Assembly: GCA_029071325.1 (NCBI GenBank)
Contig: JAIEAP010000043.1
Coordinates: 124,001-188,000 of the forward strand
Direction: 5' to 3'
DNA: 64,000 bases
Origin: Lachnospiraceae bacterium
GTDB taxonomy: Bacteria; Bacillota; Clostridia; Lachnospirales; Lachnospiraceae
Positions 16,541 through 28,052 of the stretch are shown piece after piece; the first letter of the stretch is position 1, and each line of letters opens with the position of its first letter. The notes under the pieces were generated by a model. That model searched no databases, was not told the DNA's origin, and saw only the letters and a program-made list of their open reading frames with translations. A program made the position numbers and the translations under genes.

Positions 16541-18736
16541 CTACTCCATCAGAGGCTCTGCCGGAATGAATACGCGTTCCTTTACCACATCCACAGCCCT
16601 GGGAGCCATCTCTTCCGCCTCCTTGCAGAACTGATTCTGGGAATTCACCAACGCCTTGCCGCGCTTATCGATCTTCTCATAGGTTCCGTCCGGCGTCAGA
16701 ACGTGAGCTTTGGTATTATCCGCCAACTCCACCTCCAGAATGTGCATGACCTGACGCTGCAGTCCGGGATTCTCCACCGGGAAGATAATCTCTACGCGGC
16801 GGTCCAGATTACGGGGCATCCAATCGGCACTGCCCATATAAACCTCTTCCTGCCCGTCATTGTAGAAATAGAAAATGCGGCTGTGCTCCAGGAAATTACC
16901 CACGATAGAGCGCACACGGATATTTTCACTGACCTTGGGAATCCCTACCCTAAGGCAGCAGATACCACGGACGATAAGATCAATCTGTACGCCTGCTGCC
17001 GACGCCTCGTACAAAGCGGCAATGATATCACGGTCGCACAGCGAATTCATCTTCGCTACGATCTTCGCCTCTTTGCCCGCCTTTGCATACTCCATCTCAC
17101 GGCGTATCAGCTTTAAGAAACGCTTTCTGAGCCAGATAGGAGCCACTACCAGACGGTTCCATGACAGAGGTTCCGAGTATCCGGACAGCATGTTAAATAC
17201 TGCTGTTGCATCCTCTCCGATGGTCTCAGAGCATGTGAAGATACCGCAGTCCGTATACAGCTTTGCCGTGGAATCATTGTAATTTCCGGTTCCAAGATGC
17301 ACATAACGGCAGATACCCTCTTCCTCACGGCGCACCACCAGCGCAATCTTACTGTGGGTCTTTAAGCCTACCAGTCCATAAATTACATGACAGCCCGCCT
17401 TCTCAAGCTTTCTTGCCCAGACGATATTATTCTCCTCATCGAAGCGCGCCTTTAACTCCACCAGCACCGATACCTGTTTGCCGTTCTCTGCTGCCTGGGC
17501 GAGGGATGCGATAATGGGAGAGTTGCCGCTGACCCGGTACAGAGTCTGCTTGATTGCCAGCACGTCAGGATCTTTTGCTGCCTGACGGATGAATTCCACC
17601 ACCGGATCAAAGGTCTGATACGGATGGTGCAGCAGGATATCCCCTTTCTTGATGGCATCAAATATATTCGTTTCTCCCGCCAACTGAGGCACCTTCTGAG
17701 GTGTATGGGGTTTATAGCGCAGATCGTCAAAGCCCTCCAGTCCGTACATCTTCATAAGATAGGTGAGATCGATCGGACCGTTGATCCTGTATACATCATC
17801 CTGGGACTCCACATGCAATTCCTCCCGCAGAAAGCCAAGCAGCCGCTTGTCGATCTTATCCTCCACTTCCAGCCGGATGACCTCTCCCCACTGACGTTTC
17901 TTTAACTGCTTCTCTATCTCCTTCAGAAGATCTGCCGCCTCATCCTCATCAATGGTCAGATCGGCATTACGCATAATACGATACGGATAGGCACAGACTA
18001 CCCGGTGCCCTAAGAACAGCCGGGATATATTTTTCTCAATGATCTGTTCTAACAAAATGAACGTCCGCTCCTCTTCCTTCACGGAGGGAATCGGAATCAG
18101 TCTTGGCAGAACGGAAGGCACCTGTACCGTGGCATACTCATACTCCGTCTTGTTCTTCTTGCCGGACTTGCTTTTCTTGCCGGAAGACTCTGTATCCACA
18201 TCCTGTTCTTTGGAGGCGGTCTTCTCTAACAACGCTACAATATTCAACGTCTTATTCCGGATCAACGGAAACGGCCGGGATGCATCCACCGCCATAGGCG
18301 TCAGCACGGGATATATATTTTCCGTAAAATAACGGTCCACATACTCCGCCTGAAAATCCTCCAGATCCTCATATGCATCGACAATATAAATTCCTCTGGC
18401 ATTCAGTTGCGGAATCAGGGATCGGTTATAAGTAGAATACTGCAGCTCCACCAGCTCTCTGGTGTCATGGTTGATGGCCTGCAGCTGCTGGGATGGCGTC
18501 ATCCCTGCAATATCTGTCTTGCGGTAACCGGCATGCACCATATCCTTTAAGGATGCCACCCGCACCATAAAAAACTCATCCAGGTTGGAGGAAGTAATGC
18601 TGACGAATTTTAAGCGTTCCAGCAGCGGAATCGACTTATCCCTCGCCTCATGCAGCACCCGGCCGTTGAATTTCAACCAACTGAGCTCCCGGTTTTCAAA
18701 ATATTGTGGATTCGTGTAATCTTTTCCTTTTTCCAT
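16541..18736 (-). CDS. ppk1: Polyphosphate kinase
   Basis: A 731-residue polyphosphate kinase that reversibly polymerises ATP gamma-phosphate into polyphosphate. It has the N-terminal helical domain (NRELSWLKFNGRVL), the insertion loop rich in Lys/Ser near residue 185, and two phospholipase-D-like C-terminal domains. The phosphohistidine region is HSKIALVVRR with GTGNYND after it; a second active-site His lies in LEHSRIFYF. Full length for the family. It starts 12 nt after the exopolyphosphatase gene, so synthesis and breakdown of polyphosphate are co-transcribed. Confidence 0.97.
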   Translation of the reverse strand: MEKGKDYTNPQYFENRELSWLKFNGRVLHEARDKSIPLLERLKFVSITSSNLDEFFMVRVASLKDMVHAGYRKTDIAGMTPSQQLQAINHDTRELVELQYSTYNRSLIPQLNARGIYIVDAYEDLEDFQAEYVDRYFTENIYPVLTPMAVDASRPFPLIRNKTLNIVALLEKTASKEQDVDTESSGKKSKSGKKNKTEYEYATVQVPSVLPRLIPIPSVKEEERTFILLEQIIEKNISRLFLGHRVVCAYPYRIMRNADLTIDEDEAADLLKEIEKQLKKRQWGEVIRLEVEDKIDKRLLGFLREELHVESQDDVYRINGPIDLTYLMKMYGLEGFDDLRYKPHTPQKVPQLAGETNIFDAIKKGDILLHHPYQTFDPVVEFIRQAAKDPDVLAIKQTLYRVSGNSPIIASLAQAAENGKQVSVLVELKARFDEENNIVWARKLEKAGCHVIYGLVGLKTHSKIALVVRREEEGICRYVHLGTGNYNDSTAKLYTDCGIFTCSETIGEDATAVFNMLSGYSEPLSWNRLVVAPIWLRKRFLKLIRREMEYAKAGKEAKIVAKMNSLCDRDIIAALYEASAAGVQIDLIVRGICCLRVGIPKVSENIRVRSIVGNFLEHSRIFYFYNDGQEEVYMGSADWMPRNLDRRVEIIFPVENPGLQRQVMHILEVELADNTKAHVLTPDGTYEKIDKRGKALVNSQNQFCKEAEEMAPRAVDVVKERVFIPAEPLME

Positions 18737-18748
18737 ATGCGCCTTCTC

Positions 18749-20278
18749 CTATCGATTTACTTTCTTCACCTTGATGACCGCCTTGACACCGAATACCTGT
18801 TCAAACATGGCTGCTCTTGTCTCAAATATCCCCCGCTCCAGCCATACACTCTCCGCCACCTCCGGCGTGATGATGAGTGTTCCGCCGGTCAGAGAAGCCT
18901 TAAGACTCTTCATCTTCTGCTTATGGCTCTTATCCAGAGCATTAGCCAGCCTCAGAATAGCTGCCAGCTTTGCCACCGTAATATAGCTTTTCGAATCCAT
19001 CTTGTCCGCCACCTGCTCATAGGGCTCTAAGGGAAGCGAATTATACAGCACCGTGAATGCCACAATCTCACGCTCCAGATGAGTCAGACCGATAATTTCC
19101 GATGATATAATAATGTCATAGGCACATCTGGGCGCATTGACCAGACTTACATATTTCCCGCAGTCATGCAGAAGCGCCGCCACCTGCAGCAGCAGGCGTT
19201 CCCGCTTCGTCAGTCCGTGCAGCTTCTTCACCGTATCAAATATAGCCAGTGCCGTCCTCTCCAGCGCCCGAATATGCGGTTCATATCCAAAATACCGGGA
19301 ACCAAGATGCTCAGCCGCCGACAGTACGTCCTGCGTAAAATCATGGGTTGCCTTCACAATATTATGCGTCTGGGCATAATCGTATGCTATACCGTCATTG
19401 GCATCCAGCCCCGGCACATAGATATCCTTCGCCCGCATTTCCTGAACCACCCTGCGGAACACAACCAGAGACGGGACGATGAGCATATCCTTTTCATTCG
19501 GCAGATCCAGTTCCTCCGAAATCAGCTCCACGTTCTGCCTTCCCAGCTTTCCTGTGTACCGCACAAATTTGTCAGCCTCCACCGGCAGAGCATTTTCGTT
19601 CCTGCCCAGGGCACGCACCACCTCTACCACATAGTCTCCCATCAGGATCAGATGCCGGATCCCCTCATGGGGCAGATACAGCTCCTTGAACACCGTCAGT
19701 TCCTTGTCCACCATCTCCTGTATCTGCTGCTCATAATGCTCCGGCGGCATACTGGCTCTGGCAATCTGTTCCCTCAGACGCATGGTGCCGATGGGCAGAT
19801 GCTGTGTGGTGACAGCTTTCCCTCCCACAAAGAGCGTGATCTGCAGGCTTGCTCCCCCTACATCCACTACAGCAGTATTTTCCGCTATGATCTTCTCAAA
19901 CGCCTCGGTAGACGCCACTGCCTGATAGCTCATGAAACGGTGTTCTGAATTACTCTGCACAGACACCTGAAGCTTCGTCCGAAGCCGGATCTGTTCCAGT
20001 ACAAACGTAGCATTTGCCGCATCCCGTATGGTCATGCCCGCAAATGCACGGTATGCATTCACCCGATAACTGTTCATGACTTTGCCGAATTCTGACAGCA
20101 CTCCGCACAGCTCATCTACCATTGCCACGCCGATATCACCATTTGCATAGACATCCCGCCACAGCTCCATGCGGTGGCGCAGGCAGTCGATCTCCTTAAT
20201 TCCCCGCTTGGCAGACAATTCAAATATTTTCATGCTAATCTCATAAGACCCGATATAGATGGCTGCAAATGTCTCCAT
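18749..20278 (-). CDS. ppx: Ppx/GppA exopolyphosphatase with HD-like C-terminus
   Basis: A 509-residue member of the Ppx/GppA family, which removes terminal phosphates from polyphosphate or pppGpp. The actin-like N-terminal domain has AAIYIGSYEI and VVDVGGASLQITLF phosphate loops. The C-terminal half holds an HD-type metal region (AALLHDCGKYV). The start at 20276-20278 has AAGGAGG about 5 nt upstream. The first phosphate loop reads IGSYEISMKI rather than the usual IGSNSxR, so substrate preference may differ. Next to ppk1, which supports polyphosphate turnover. Confidence 0.92.
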   Translation of the reverse strand: METFAAIYIGSYEISMKIFELSAKRGIKEIDCLRHRMELWRDVYANGDIGVAMVDELCGVLSEFGKVMNSYRVNAYRAFAGMTIRDAANATFVLEQIRLRTKLQVSVQSNSEHRFMSYQAVASTEAFEKIIAENTAVVDVGGASLQITLFVGGKAVTTQHLPIGTMRLREQIARASMPPEHYEQQIQEMVDKELTVFKELYLPHEGIRHLILMGDYVVEVVRALGRNENALPVEADKFVRYTGKLGRQNVELISEELDLPNEKDMLIVPSLVVFRRVVQEMRAKDIYVPGLDANDGIAYDYAQTHNIVKATHDFTQDVLSAAEHLGSRYFGYEPHIRALERTALAIFDTVKKLHGLTKRERLLLQVAALLHDCGKYVSLVNAPRCAYDIIISSEIIGLTHLEREIVAFTVLYNSLPLEPYEQVADKMDSKSYITVAKLAAILRLANALDKSHKQKMKSLKASLTGGTLIITPEVAESVWLERGIFETRAAMFEQVFGVKAVIKVKKVNR

Positions 20279-20299
20279 AAAAACCTCCTTACACTTCAA

Positions 20300-21430
20300 T
20301 CAGTAATTTCCCAATATTTTTAGATTCTCTGCCTCCTCCATCAGACCCTGCAGAGCATTCTGTACCGCACCGTCCTGCAGATTCCCCTCAAAATCTATGA
20401 AGAAACGGTATTCCCAGTTCCGCTCTCCCAACGGCCTTGACTCTATTTTGTTCATATTCAGATCATTGAAAATAAAGTGAGACAGCATATGGTACAGTGT
20501 TCCGCTGGCATGGGGGATTTCAAAACAGATACTGATCTTCCCTGCATCCCGCACAAACATCTTTTTCCCGGACACGATGACAAAGCGCGTGCAATTACCC
20601 GGATTGTCCGCGATATCATCATCCAATATTTTCAGTCCGTATATGTCCGCTGTCAAGCTGCTGGCGATGGCCGCCTGATGAACTGCCGCCTCCTCCTGCA
20701 CCTTCTTTGCCGCCCCAGCCGTATTGATGGTACTGTGCTTCTCCCAGTCCCTGTGTTCCTCCAGATAACGCCCGCACTGCATCAGTGCCTGGGGATGGGA
20801 ATACACCTGGGTAACAGTATCGAGGCTGCTCTCCGGCAGTCCCAGAAGACAGTGCCGAATCGGAATGATCTGCTCCCCCACAATACAGTTATCATACTCC
20901 ACCAGCAGATCATAATTCTCCGATACGATTCCCGCCGAAGAATTCTCAATCGGAAGTACGGCATAATCCGCCTCACCCTTAGCGATGGCTTCCATGGCAT
21001 CCCGCCAGGTCCTCACATGATAGCTCCCTGTGGTATTTTCAAAATACTGCTGCATCGCCATCTGGGCATACGCGCCTTCCTCGCCCTGGAATACAATGCG
21101 TACATTTTCCTTGGGCAGTTCGTCCACAGGACAAAACGGCAGTTTCTGACTGACGCCTTTCTCCAACAGCATCTGGTACTGACGTTTTCTGCTCATGCTC
21201 ATCAGATGCTCGAACAGCTCCCGCACACCCTTCTTCTCAAAGGGCGTCTCCACCATTGCCTGGATACTGGCCAGCTTCTCCTGCTCTCTGGCTTTATCAA
21301 AAACCTTTTTACCATTGGCAATCTTATAGGCAGCCACCTGTCCGGTCAGTCCCATTCGCCGTAGATACAGTTCCACGAACTGGCGGTCCACCTCATCAAT
21401 CTCGTTTCTGATTTCCTGTAACTCTCTCAT
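20300..21430 (-). CDS. pheA: Bifunctional chorismate mutase/prephenate dehydratase
   Basis: A 376-residue P-protein converting chorismate to phenylpyruvate. Residues 1-85 are the AroQ-type mutase (EIDEVDRQFVELYLRRM), about 110-285 the prephenate dehydratase domain (GAYAQMAMQQYF; NNPGNCTRF-like DNPGNCTRFVIV) and the last ~80 the regulatory ACT domain with ESRPLGERNWEY. The ESRP motif indicates phenylalanine feedback. Starts 16 nt after ilvA ends. Confidence 0.96.
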   Translation of the reverse strand: MRELQEIRNEIDEVDRQFVELYLRRMGLTGQVAAYKIANGKKVFDKAREQEKLASIQAMVETPFEKKGVRELFEHLMSMSRKRQYQMLLEKGVSQKLPFCPVDELPKENVRIVFQGEEGAYAQMAMQQYFENTTGSYHVRTWRDAMEAIAKGEADYAVLPIENSSAGIVSENYDLLVEYDNCIVGEQIIPIRHCLLGLPESSLDTVTQVYSHPQALMQCGRYLEEHRDWEKHSTINTAGAAKKVQEEAAVHQAAIASSLTADIYGLKILDDDIADNPGNCTRFVIVSGKKMFVRDAGKISICFEIPHASGTLYHMLSHFIFNDLNMNKIESRPLGERNWEYRFFIDFEGNLQDGAVQNALQGLMEEAENLKILGNY

Positions 21431-21446
21431 CCTCTACCTTCACCTT

Positions 21447-22658
21447 TTACAAAACGGTTCTTACCTGCTTGGGCTTATATCCCTCTTTCTGCAGCGCCTC
21501 CATGATCTGCTGTTTATGCTCCGCACCAAAACTCTCCATGGTAATGCGCAGTTCTACTTCCGCCGTCCGGTTCGTGGTCACAAACTGATTGTGCTCCAGC
21601 TTGATCACATTTCCCTGCTCCTGTGCGATAATACCGGAAACCTTACATAATTCACCGGGCTTATCGGGAAGCAGTACAGACACCGTAAATATCCGATCCC
21701 GAAAAATGAGGCCCTGCTGCACGACGGATGACATGGTGATCACATCCATATTGCCGCCGCTTAAGATCGCCACCACCCGCTTGTCCTTCATGTTCAGCTT
21801 CTTCAGCGCTGCGACCGTCAATAACCCAGAATTCTCCACGATCATCTTGTGATTTTCCACCATGTCTAAGAAGGACACGATCAGCTCGTCATCGTCCACT
21901 GTAATGATCTCATCTATGTTCTCCCGGATGTACGGGAATATCTTCTCACCCGGCGTCTTTACCGCAGTACCGTCCGCAATAGTGTTGACCGAAGGAAGTG
22001 TCGTTACCTGTCCCGCCTCAAAGGACGCTTTCATACAGCTGGCTCCCGCCGGCTCCACGCCAATCACAGTGATCTTGGGATTTAAGAGCTTTGCAAGGGT
22101 AGACACACCGGTGGCAAGGCCGCCGCCTCCCACAGGTACTAAAATACACTCCACCAGCGGCAGCTCCTTAAATATCTCCATTGCAATGGTTCCCTGTCCT
22201 GTGGCCACGGTCAGGTCATCAAAGGGATGGATAAAGGTATAGCCGTGTTTGTCGGCCAGCTCATATGCATAAGCGCACGCCTCATCGTACACATCTCCGT
22301 ACAGCACCACTTCCGCGCCATAGCTCTTCGTGCGGTTCACCTTGATGAGAGGCGTGGTAGTGGGCATTACAATGGTTGCCTTACAGCCATAGCATTTTGC
22401 CGCATAGGCAACGCCCTGGGCATGGTTGCCGGCAGACGCCGTGATCAGGCCTCTCTCCCGCTCCTCGTCCGTCAGCGTGCTGATCTTGTAATATGCGCCT
22501 CTCACCTTATAAGCTCCGGTAAACTGCATATTCTCCGGTTTCAAATATACTTTATTTCCCGTCTGTTCGCTGAGGTAATTGCTGTATACCAGCTTCGTTT
22601 CCAGCGTAACCTCCCGAACCTTCTCGCTTGCCTCCTCAAATTTATTCAATGTCAACAT
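21447..22658 (-). CDS. ilvA: Threonine ammonia-lyase
   Basis: A 403-residue PLP enzyme deaminating threonine to 2-oxobutanoate for isoleucine synthesis or catabolism. The PLP lysine is in FTGAYKVRGAYY, the phosphate loop in VGGGGLATG and the Gly-rich ILSGGNMD near residue 305. The single C-terminal ACT domain and length match the short clostridial type. The ATG overlaps the 3' end of ftsY by 17 nt, implying coupling. Confidence 0.95.
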   Translation of the reverse strand: MLTLNKFEEASEKVREVTLETKLVYSNYLSEQTGNKVYLKPENMQFTGAYKVRGAYYKISTLTDEERERGLITASAGNHAQGVAYAAKCYGCKATIVMPTTTPLIKVNRTKSYGAEVVLYGDVYDEACAYAYELADKHGYTFIHPFDDLTVATGQGTIAMEIFKELPLVECILVPVGGGGLATGVSTLAKLLNPKITVIGVEPAGASCMKASFEAGQVTTLPSVNTIADGTAVKTPGEKIFPYIRENIDEIITVDDDELIVSFLDMVENHKMIVENSGLLTVAALKKLNMKDKRVVAILSGGNMDVITMSSVVQQGLIFRDRIFTVSVLLPDKPGELCKVSGIIAQEQGNVIKLEHNQFVTTNRTAEVELRITMESFGAEHKQQIMEALQKEGYKPKQVRTVL

Positions 22659-23640
22659 GCGTATCGCCTTCTTTCTCTCTCACATCAAACAGAGCATTGA
22701 CAAACTGCTCCGCGTTAAATTTCTGAAGATCATCTATAGTCTCGCCCACACCGATATATTTTACCGGAATGGCAAGTTCCGACTGAATCGCCACTGCAAT
22801 TCCGCCCTTTGCCGTGCCGTCCATCTTCGTTAAGATGATACCTGTGATGTCCGCCACTTCCGCAAACTGCTTCGCCTGAGCCAGGGCATTCTGCCCCGTC
22901 GTTGCATCCAGCACAACCAGTGTTTCCCGGTAAGCATCAGGATACTCTTTTTCCAGAATACGGTTGATCTTGCGCAGCTCCTCCATCAGATTCTTCTTAT
23001 TGTGAAGCCGTCCCGCCGTATCACACAGCAGCACATCCGCATTCCGGGCTTTTGCCGCCGCCACAGCATCGTACACCACAGAACCGGGGTCCGCCCCCTC
23101 CTGTCCTCCGATCATGTCCACGCCTGCGCGGTTCGCCCACTCCTTTAACTGTCCGCCTGCCGCTGCACGGAACGTATCAGCCGCCGCCAGCACGACCTTT
23201 CTGCCCTGGCTCTTAAGCTTACCTGCCAGTTTGCCCACAGAAGTAGTCTTGCCCACTCCGTTGACTCCAATGATCAGTACCACAGCGCGCTCTGTTTCAA
23301 AGCGGTACGCGGTCTCTCCCACCTGCATCTGTTCCTTGATACTCTCGATCAACAACTCCTTGCAGGCGGCAGGTTCCTTAATATGTTCCTCTTTCACCCG
23401 CCGTTTCAATGTCTCCAGGATTGCCTCTGTGGCGTGTACGCCCAGATCCCCCATAATGAGGATTTCTTCCAGTTCCTCATAAAACTCGTCATCAATGCTG
23501 GAAAAGCCCGAAAACAGGGCGTCAATACCCGATACAATATGATCCCTTGTCTTAGCCAGTCCCGATACCAGCCGGGCAAAGAATCCTTTCTTTTCCTGCT
23601 TCGGCTGTTCCGCTGTCTCTAAACCTTGCATTTCGTCCAT
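22642..23640 (-). CDS. ftsY: Signal recognition particle receptor FtsY
   Basis: A 332-residue SRP GTPase docking ribosome-nascent chains to the membrane. It has a short N-terminal extension, the NG domain with G1 [27 protein letters not shown]3 [10 protein letters not shown]4 [10 protein letters not shown] and the closing [13 protein letters not shown]. The long acidic A domain of proteobacteria is absent, as usual in Firmicutes. Follows smc closely, the standard rnc-smc-ftsY arrangement. Confidence 0.97.
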   Translation of the reverse strand: MDEMQGLETAEQPKQEKKGFFARLVSGLAKTRDHIVSGIDALFSGFSSIDDEFYEELEEILIMGDLGVHATEAILETLKRRVKEEHIKEPAACKELLIESIKEQMQVGETAYRFETERAVVLIIGVNGVGKTTSVGKLAGKLKSQGRKVVLAAADTFRAAAGGQLKEWANRAGVDMIGGQEGADPGSVVYDAVAAAKARNADVLLCDTAGRLHNKKNLMEELRKINRILEKEYPDAYRETLVVLDATTGQNALAQAKQFAEVADITGIILTKMDGTAKGGIAVAIQSELAIPVKYIGVGETIDDLQKFNAEQFVNALFDVREKEGDTHVDIE

Positions 23641-23652
23641 ATCTTCACATCC

Positions 23653-26600
23653 TCACTTGTCCAAGTCATTTTCTATCAAATTAACGCTTACCAGTGTAGA
23701 CACACCCTTCTCCTGCATGGTGATTCCATAGAGACGGTCCGCCGCTGCCATGGTTCCTCGCCTGTGGGTGATAATAATAAACTGCGTATTCCGTGTCAGT
23801 TTATGCAGATATTTTGCAAACCGTCCCACATTGGAATCGTCTAACGCCGCCTCGATCTCGTCCAGCAGACAGAACGGAGAGGGCTTCAAATTCTGTATGG
23901 CAAACAGCAGCGCGATAGCTGTCAGCGATTTCTCGCCGCCGGATAGCTGCATCATATTCTGCAGCTTCTTGCCGGGGGGCTGGGCAATGATGCGGATACC
24001 GCACTCTAAGATATCCTCATCCTCCACCAGCTCCAGCGTACCCTTGCCGCCGCCGAACAGTTCCTTAAACGCTTTGTCAAATTCGTGCTGAATCTCCGCA
24101 AATTTCTCGGCAAACTGCTTGCGCATACCAGTATCCAGATCCTGAATGATGCCCATGAGCGTCTGCTCCGCCTCCACCAGATCATCATGCTGCGTCTTTA
24201 AGAACTGGTAACGCTCGCTAAGCTCCTTGTATTCTTCGATGGCATTGACATTGACGTCACCCAGCTTGCGGATTTCATCCTTGACCCCGGAAATCTGCTT
24301 CTTGAGTTCCGGCAGATCGTCATACGCTTCGTTCCGCAGTACACTGGCATTGTGAGGTGTCAGCTCATACTCCTCCCACATATAATTGGTCTGGAATTCT
24401 GCCGCCTCCTCCAGCTTCTCACGCTGTCCGTTCAATCGGAAGATCTCTTTATCCAGATTGGCAATCTCCTTGGAAATCTCCTCTCGCTTCTCGAAGAAGC
24501 CTTTGTACTCCGCAGACATCCGCTCCTTTGCCTCAAGACTTTCCTTCAGCTTCTGTTCCATCGCTGCGTAATTCTCATCGGATGCCGCTATGGTCAGCCG
24601 GATCTCCTCAATCTCATTCTCATGGCGCTTCGCATCCTCTCTCGACTCACCGGACTGATTCTGCAATGTCTCCTCATCCGCAATCACCTGAGCCAGTTCT
24701 GCGCTCACGCGCTGCAGATTCTCCTCTAAGAATTCCTGTCTTTGCTCAAATCCTGCCGCCTCCAACTGTATTTCAGACACAGCTCTGGAAGCATCCTCCT
24801 CCAGCTTCAACTGCTCTTCTAAAACTGTCTGCAGCTTTTCTGACTCTGCAGCAATCTCCTTCTCTCTCTGCTCTCCCGCTACAATGACTGCCTCGGTGCG
24901 CTCCCTGTCGCGCCGGATCTGCGCCAATTGTTCTTCCAGCTCCTGATTCTCATTCTTCAGACCTTCAAAGACATTCTCGCTCTCCAGCTTCTGCTGACGG
25001 CAGCGCTCTACATTCATCTGCGCCGTATTCTGCACAAGATACTGCTCCTGCAATTCCTGACGAACCTTCTGCTGATCCTGCTTTAACAGCTCCTGGGTGG
25101 TTCGGATCTCTTCCGTCCGTTCCCTGCACGACTGCATGGATTCCTTTCGCTTTGCAATGGTTTTCTCTAACTCATCAATCTCACGTTTGCGTCCCAGCAG
25201 ATTGCTGTTATTCTTAAAAGCTCCTCCGGCAATGGAGCCGCCGGGGCTTAGATATTCTCCTTCCAGCGTCACAATATGAAGCGTATATTTGCTCTTCTTC
25301 GCCAGGGCAAGGGCATGGTCAATGGTATCCACCACAAATACCCTTCCCAGAAGATACGCCATCACCTCATCGTAAGCGCTGTCATTATGTATCAGCGTGT
25401 TGGCATTGCCGATCACGCCCTCTTCTTTTAAGAATACCTCCTGTTTGCTGTTATCCCTTGCCTTTACACTGGTCAGAGGTAAGAAGGTAGCGCGTCCCAG
25501 ACGGTTCTGCTTTAGATAAGCTATCATTTCCTTTGCCGTCCGCTCGTCCGCGGTCACGACATTCTGAATGTTGCCGCCCAGAGCCGTCTCCACCGCCGTC
25601 TCATATTTCCGGTCTACCTTCATCAGATCCGCAACCACACCGTGAATGCCTTCATGCTTCTCTTTCTGTTCCATGACGCGGCGGATACTGTTGCCATAGC
25701 CTTCATAGCGTTCTGCGATATTCCGCAGGGATTCCAGTCTGGAAGTCTCCTTATGGTACTGTGCCGCCTCCTGCTCCAGGGTATTCCGATTGGCGGCAGC
25801 CTTCTGCTTCCACTCCTCGATCTGGGCTGTAAGATCTGCCTCCTGCTGCTTAAATTCCCGGATCTTGCGTTCCGTGGCTCCAAGCTCCTCCTCATATCCA
25901 TGAAGCACAGTATCCAGATCTGCTTCCTCGCTCTTACGCTTTAAGAGCCTCTGGTTTAGCTGTGCCTTACGGATATTCACCTGTTCTGCCATGGTGTCAA
26001 ACTTCTGAAGCTGTGCCTTGATAGAAGCTTTGCTGTTCAGAAGCTCAATGATCTCGTTTTTGCCGTCTTCCACGCCCTGATTGCAGCGCGCAATTTCATT
26101 CTGTATCTGCTGTAGCCGCTCTGATGCCAACGCCTTCCTGGCATCCACTTCTGTTATCTGTTCCGCAAGAAGGGACTTCTGCTCCTCGTAATTTTTCTTC
26201 TGCTCTGCTTTATTTTCCCTGCTTACCGCAAGCTGCTCGAGACGCTGTTTTAGATTCTCCTCCGTCATCTGCGCTGCACGGATCTGCTCTCTCAAGACAT
26301 TGATCTGTCCTTCCAGCTTTCCCTTCACCACAGTCGTGTTATTCAACTCCTCCCGCGCCTGGGTGATCCGGTCATCCATCTCCTGCATGTCCTGCTCTTT
26401 CCGCTCGTACTCCACCTTAATGTTTTCGTACTCCCGGTTGCTGCTTTGCAGGCTGGCATCTGCAATCTTATATTTTCCTTCTACCTCTTTCCGCTGTGTC
26501 TCGATACGCTCCATCTCCAGAAGGAACATATTCACATCCAGTGTCTTAAGTTCTTCCTTTTTCTTAAGGTAAATTTTCGCCGCCTCAGACTGACGCTCCA

Positions 26601-27213
26601 ATGGCCCGATCTGACGCTCCAATTCCCCCAGGATATCATTGACGCGTACCAGATTCTCCCTCTCGTGCTCCAACTTCTTCTGAGCGGTGACTTTTCTGCG
26701 CTTATACTTCACAATACCAGCAGCTTCATCAAAAAGTTCACGGCGTTCCTCCGGTTTGCCGCTTAGGATACGTTCAATCTGTCCCTGTCCGATAATAGAA
26801 TAGCCCTCCTTACCGATACCGGTATCATAGAAGAGCTCGCTTACGTCCTTGAGACGGCAGGGGCTGCCGTTGATCAGATACTCACTCTCCCCGGAACGGT
26901 ATACGCGCCTTGCAATCGTGACCTCCGCAAAATCGATGGCAAGCTGGCGGTCCGCATTGTCCAATGTAATCGCCACATAGGCGTAGCTTAATGGTTTACG
27001 GTTTTCTGTGCCTGCAAAGATTACATCCTGCATGCTGGCGCCTCGCAACTGCTTGGCGCTCTGCTCCCCCAGCACCCACCGCACCGCATCTGCCACATTG
27101 CTTTTGCCGCTTCCGTTCGGTCCCACGATCCCTGTGATCCCGTTGTGAAAATCAAAGACAAGTTTATTGGCGAAGGATTTGAATCCCTGTATTTCTATGC
27201 TCTTAAGATACAT
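23653..27213 (-). CDS. smc: Chromosome segregation protein SMC
   Basis: A 1186-residue SMC ATPase, core of condensin. Walker [10 protein letters not shown] is at residues 32-40, then a long coiled coil, the hinge at about 500-680 ([32 protein letters not shown]-like glycine-rich end), a second coiled coil, and the signature [10 protein letters not shown] with Walker [15 protein letters not shown]. Full length and intact. GGAGG lies 5 nt before the ATG, inside the rnc gene, which it overlaps by 11 nt. Confidence 0.98.
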   Translation of the reverse strand: MYLKSIEIQGFKSFANKLVFDFHNGITGIVGPNGSGKSNVADAVRWVLGEQSAKQLRGASMQDVIFAGTENRKPLSYAYVAITLDNADRQLAIDFAEVTIARRVYRSGESEYLINGSPCRLKDVSELFYDTGIGKEGYSIIGQGQIERILSGKPEERRELFDEAAGIVKYKRRKVTAQKKLEHERENLVRVNDILGELERQIGPLERQSEAAKIYLKKKEELKTLDVNMFLLEMERIETQRKEVEGKYKIADASLQSSNREYENIKVEYERKEQDMQEMDDRITQAREELNNTTVVKGKLEGQINVLREQIRAAQMTEENLKQRLEQLAVSRENKAEQKKNYEEQKSLLAEQITEVDARKALASERLQQIQNEIARCNQGVEDGKNEIIELLNSKASIKAQLQKFDTMAEQVNIRKAQLNQRLLKRKSEEADLDTVLHGYEEELGATERKIREFKQQEADLTAQIEEWKQKAAANRNTLEQEAAQYHKETSRLESLRNIAERYEGYGNSIRRVMEQKEKHEGIHGVVADLMKVDRKYETAVETALGGNIQNVVTADERTAKEMIAYLKQNRLGRATFLPLTSVKARDNSKQEVFLKEEGVIGNANTLIHNDSAYDEVMAYLLGRVFVVDTIDHALALAKKSKYTLHIVTLEGEYLSPGGSIAGGAFKNNSNLLGRKREIDELEKTIAKRKESMQSCRERTEEIRTTQELLKQDQQKVRQELQEQYLVQNTAQMNVERCRQQKLESENVFEGLKNENQELEEQLAQIRRDRERTEAVIVAGEQREKEIAAESEKLQTVLEEQLKLEEDASRAVSEIQLEAAGFEQRQEFLEENLQRVSAELAQVIADEETLQNQSGESREDAKRHENEIEEIRLTIAASDENYAAMEQKLKESLEAKERMSAEYKGFFEKREEISKEIANLDKEIFRLNGQREKLEEAAEFQTNYMWEEYELTPHNASVLRNEAYDDLPELKKQISGVKDEIRKLGDVNVNAIEEYKELSERYQFLKTQHDDLVEAEQTLMGIIQDLDTGMRKQFAEKFAEIQHEFDKAFKELFGGGKGTLELVEDEDILECGIRIIAQPPGKKLQNMMQLSGGEKSLTAIALLFAIQNLKPSPFCLLDEIEAALDDSNVGRFAKYLHKLTRNTQFIIITHRRGTMAAADRLYGITMQEKGVSTLVSVNLIENDLDK

Positions 27214-27925
27214 CGTTTCCTCCGTTCTCCAGGTTTTCCGCCTTCTGCTGCTTCAGCTTAAGCAGAGCCTGATATGCCGCTTCCTGTTCCGCAGCCTTCT
27301 TCGTATGTCCTTCACCTTCTCCGACCGTCACATGATCCATCTGCGCTGCCACCCAGAAATGCTTGTCGTGATCAGGACCTTCCTCCCGAATGATCTTATA
27401 ATCCAGGACGTGGCCTCCCTTTGCCTGTACCACCTCCTGAAGGATAGTCTTGCTATCAAAAAAGAGCTGCTTGTGCTCAATGTCCGTTAGGATATATTTT
27501 AACACAAACTCTTTTGCACTAGCAAAACCACCGTCCAGATAAATAGCTCCGATCACTGCTTCCAGCGCATCGGACAATATGGATTTGCGCTCCCGTCCGC
27601 CTGTATGATCTTCTCCCTTGCCAAGATACAGATAGCTTCCCAGATCAAGCTCCCTGGTACAAAAAGCAAGTGTCGGCTCACACACCAGGCTTGCCCGCAG
27701 CTTCGTCAGACTTCCCTCCGCATAATCCGGATATTTCTCATACAGAAATTCACTGGACATAAGCTCTAACACCGCGTCACCTAAGAATTCCAGCCGTTCA
27801 TTATCCGAATGCTTCTTCATATGATGCTCATTGGCATAGGAACTGTGGGTCAGCGCCTGCTGTAATAACTGCGGATTGCGGAACTGATAACCCATCTTTA
27901 CTTCCAACTCTTGTATTCTATTCAC
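27203..27925 (-). CDS. rnc: Ribonuclease III
   Basis: A 240-residue double-strand-specific RNase that processes rRNA precursors. The catalytic helix NERLEFLGDAVLELM is present, with the second acidic set in DALEAVIGAIYLDGG, followed by a C-terminal dsRNA-binding domain (GEGEGHTKKAAEQEAAYQAL). I take the GTG at 27923-27925 (protein starts VNRIQELEVKMGYQF), because a GAGG lies 8 nt before it; the longer TTG start at 27967 has no ribosome binding site. Confidence 0.93.
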   Translation of the reverse strand: MNRIQELEVKMGYQFRNPQLLQQALTHSSYANEHHMKKHSDNERLEFLGDAVLELMSSEFLYEKYPDYAEGSLTKLRASLVCEPTLAFCTRELDLGSYLYLGKGEDHTGGRERKSILSDALEAVIGAIYLDGGFASAKEFVLKYILTDIEHKQLFFDSKTILQEVVQAKGGHVLDYKIIREEGPDHDKHFWVAAQMDHVTVGEGEGHTKKAAEQEAAYQALLKLKQQKAENLENGGNDVS

Positions 27926-27986
27926 GATACTGTCCTCATCTTTCCCCAATTGCCACAAAAACGGCAATTCGTATTAAGAGACACAG

Positions 27987-28030
27987 GGGGCTGAGCATGA
28001 TCCGCACACCGCTGACCATGCAACAGCCCC
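27987..28030 (-). terminator. Stem-loop between acpP and rnc
   Basis: GGGGCTG (27987-27993) plus GCATG (27995-27999) pair with CATGC (28017-28021) and CAGCCCC (28024-28030). There is no clear U-tract on the minus strand, so it may be a processing or partial-termination site that lowers expression of the genes after acpP. Confidence 0.45.
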
Positions 28031-28052
28031 TTTGTTCTGCTACCTAAGTATG

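Noticed and set aside
23653-27213. Several long plus-strand ORFs opposite smc
   Set aside because: They are frames mirrored from a highly biased coiled-coil gene and have no start signals.
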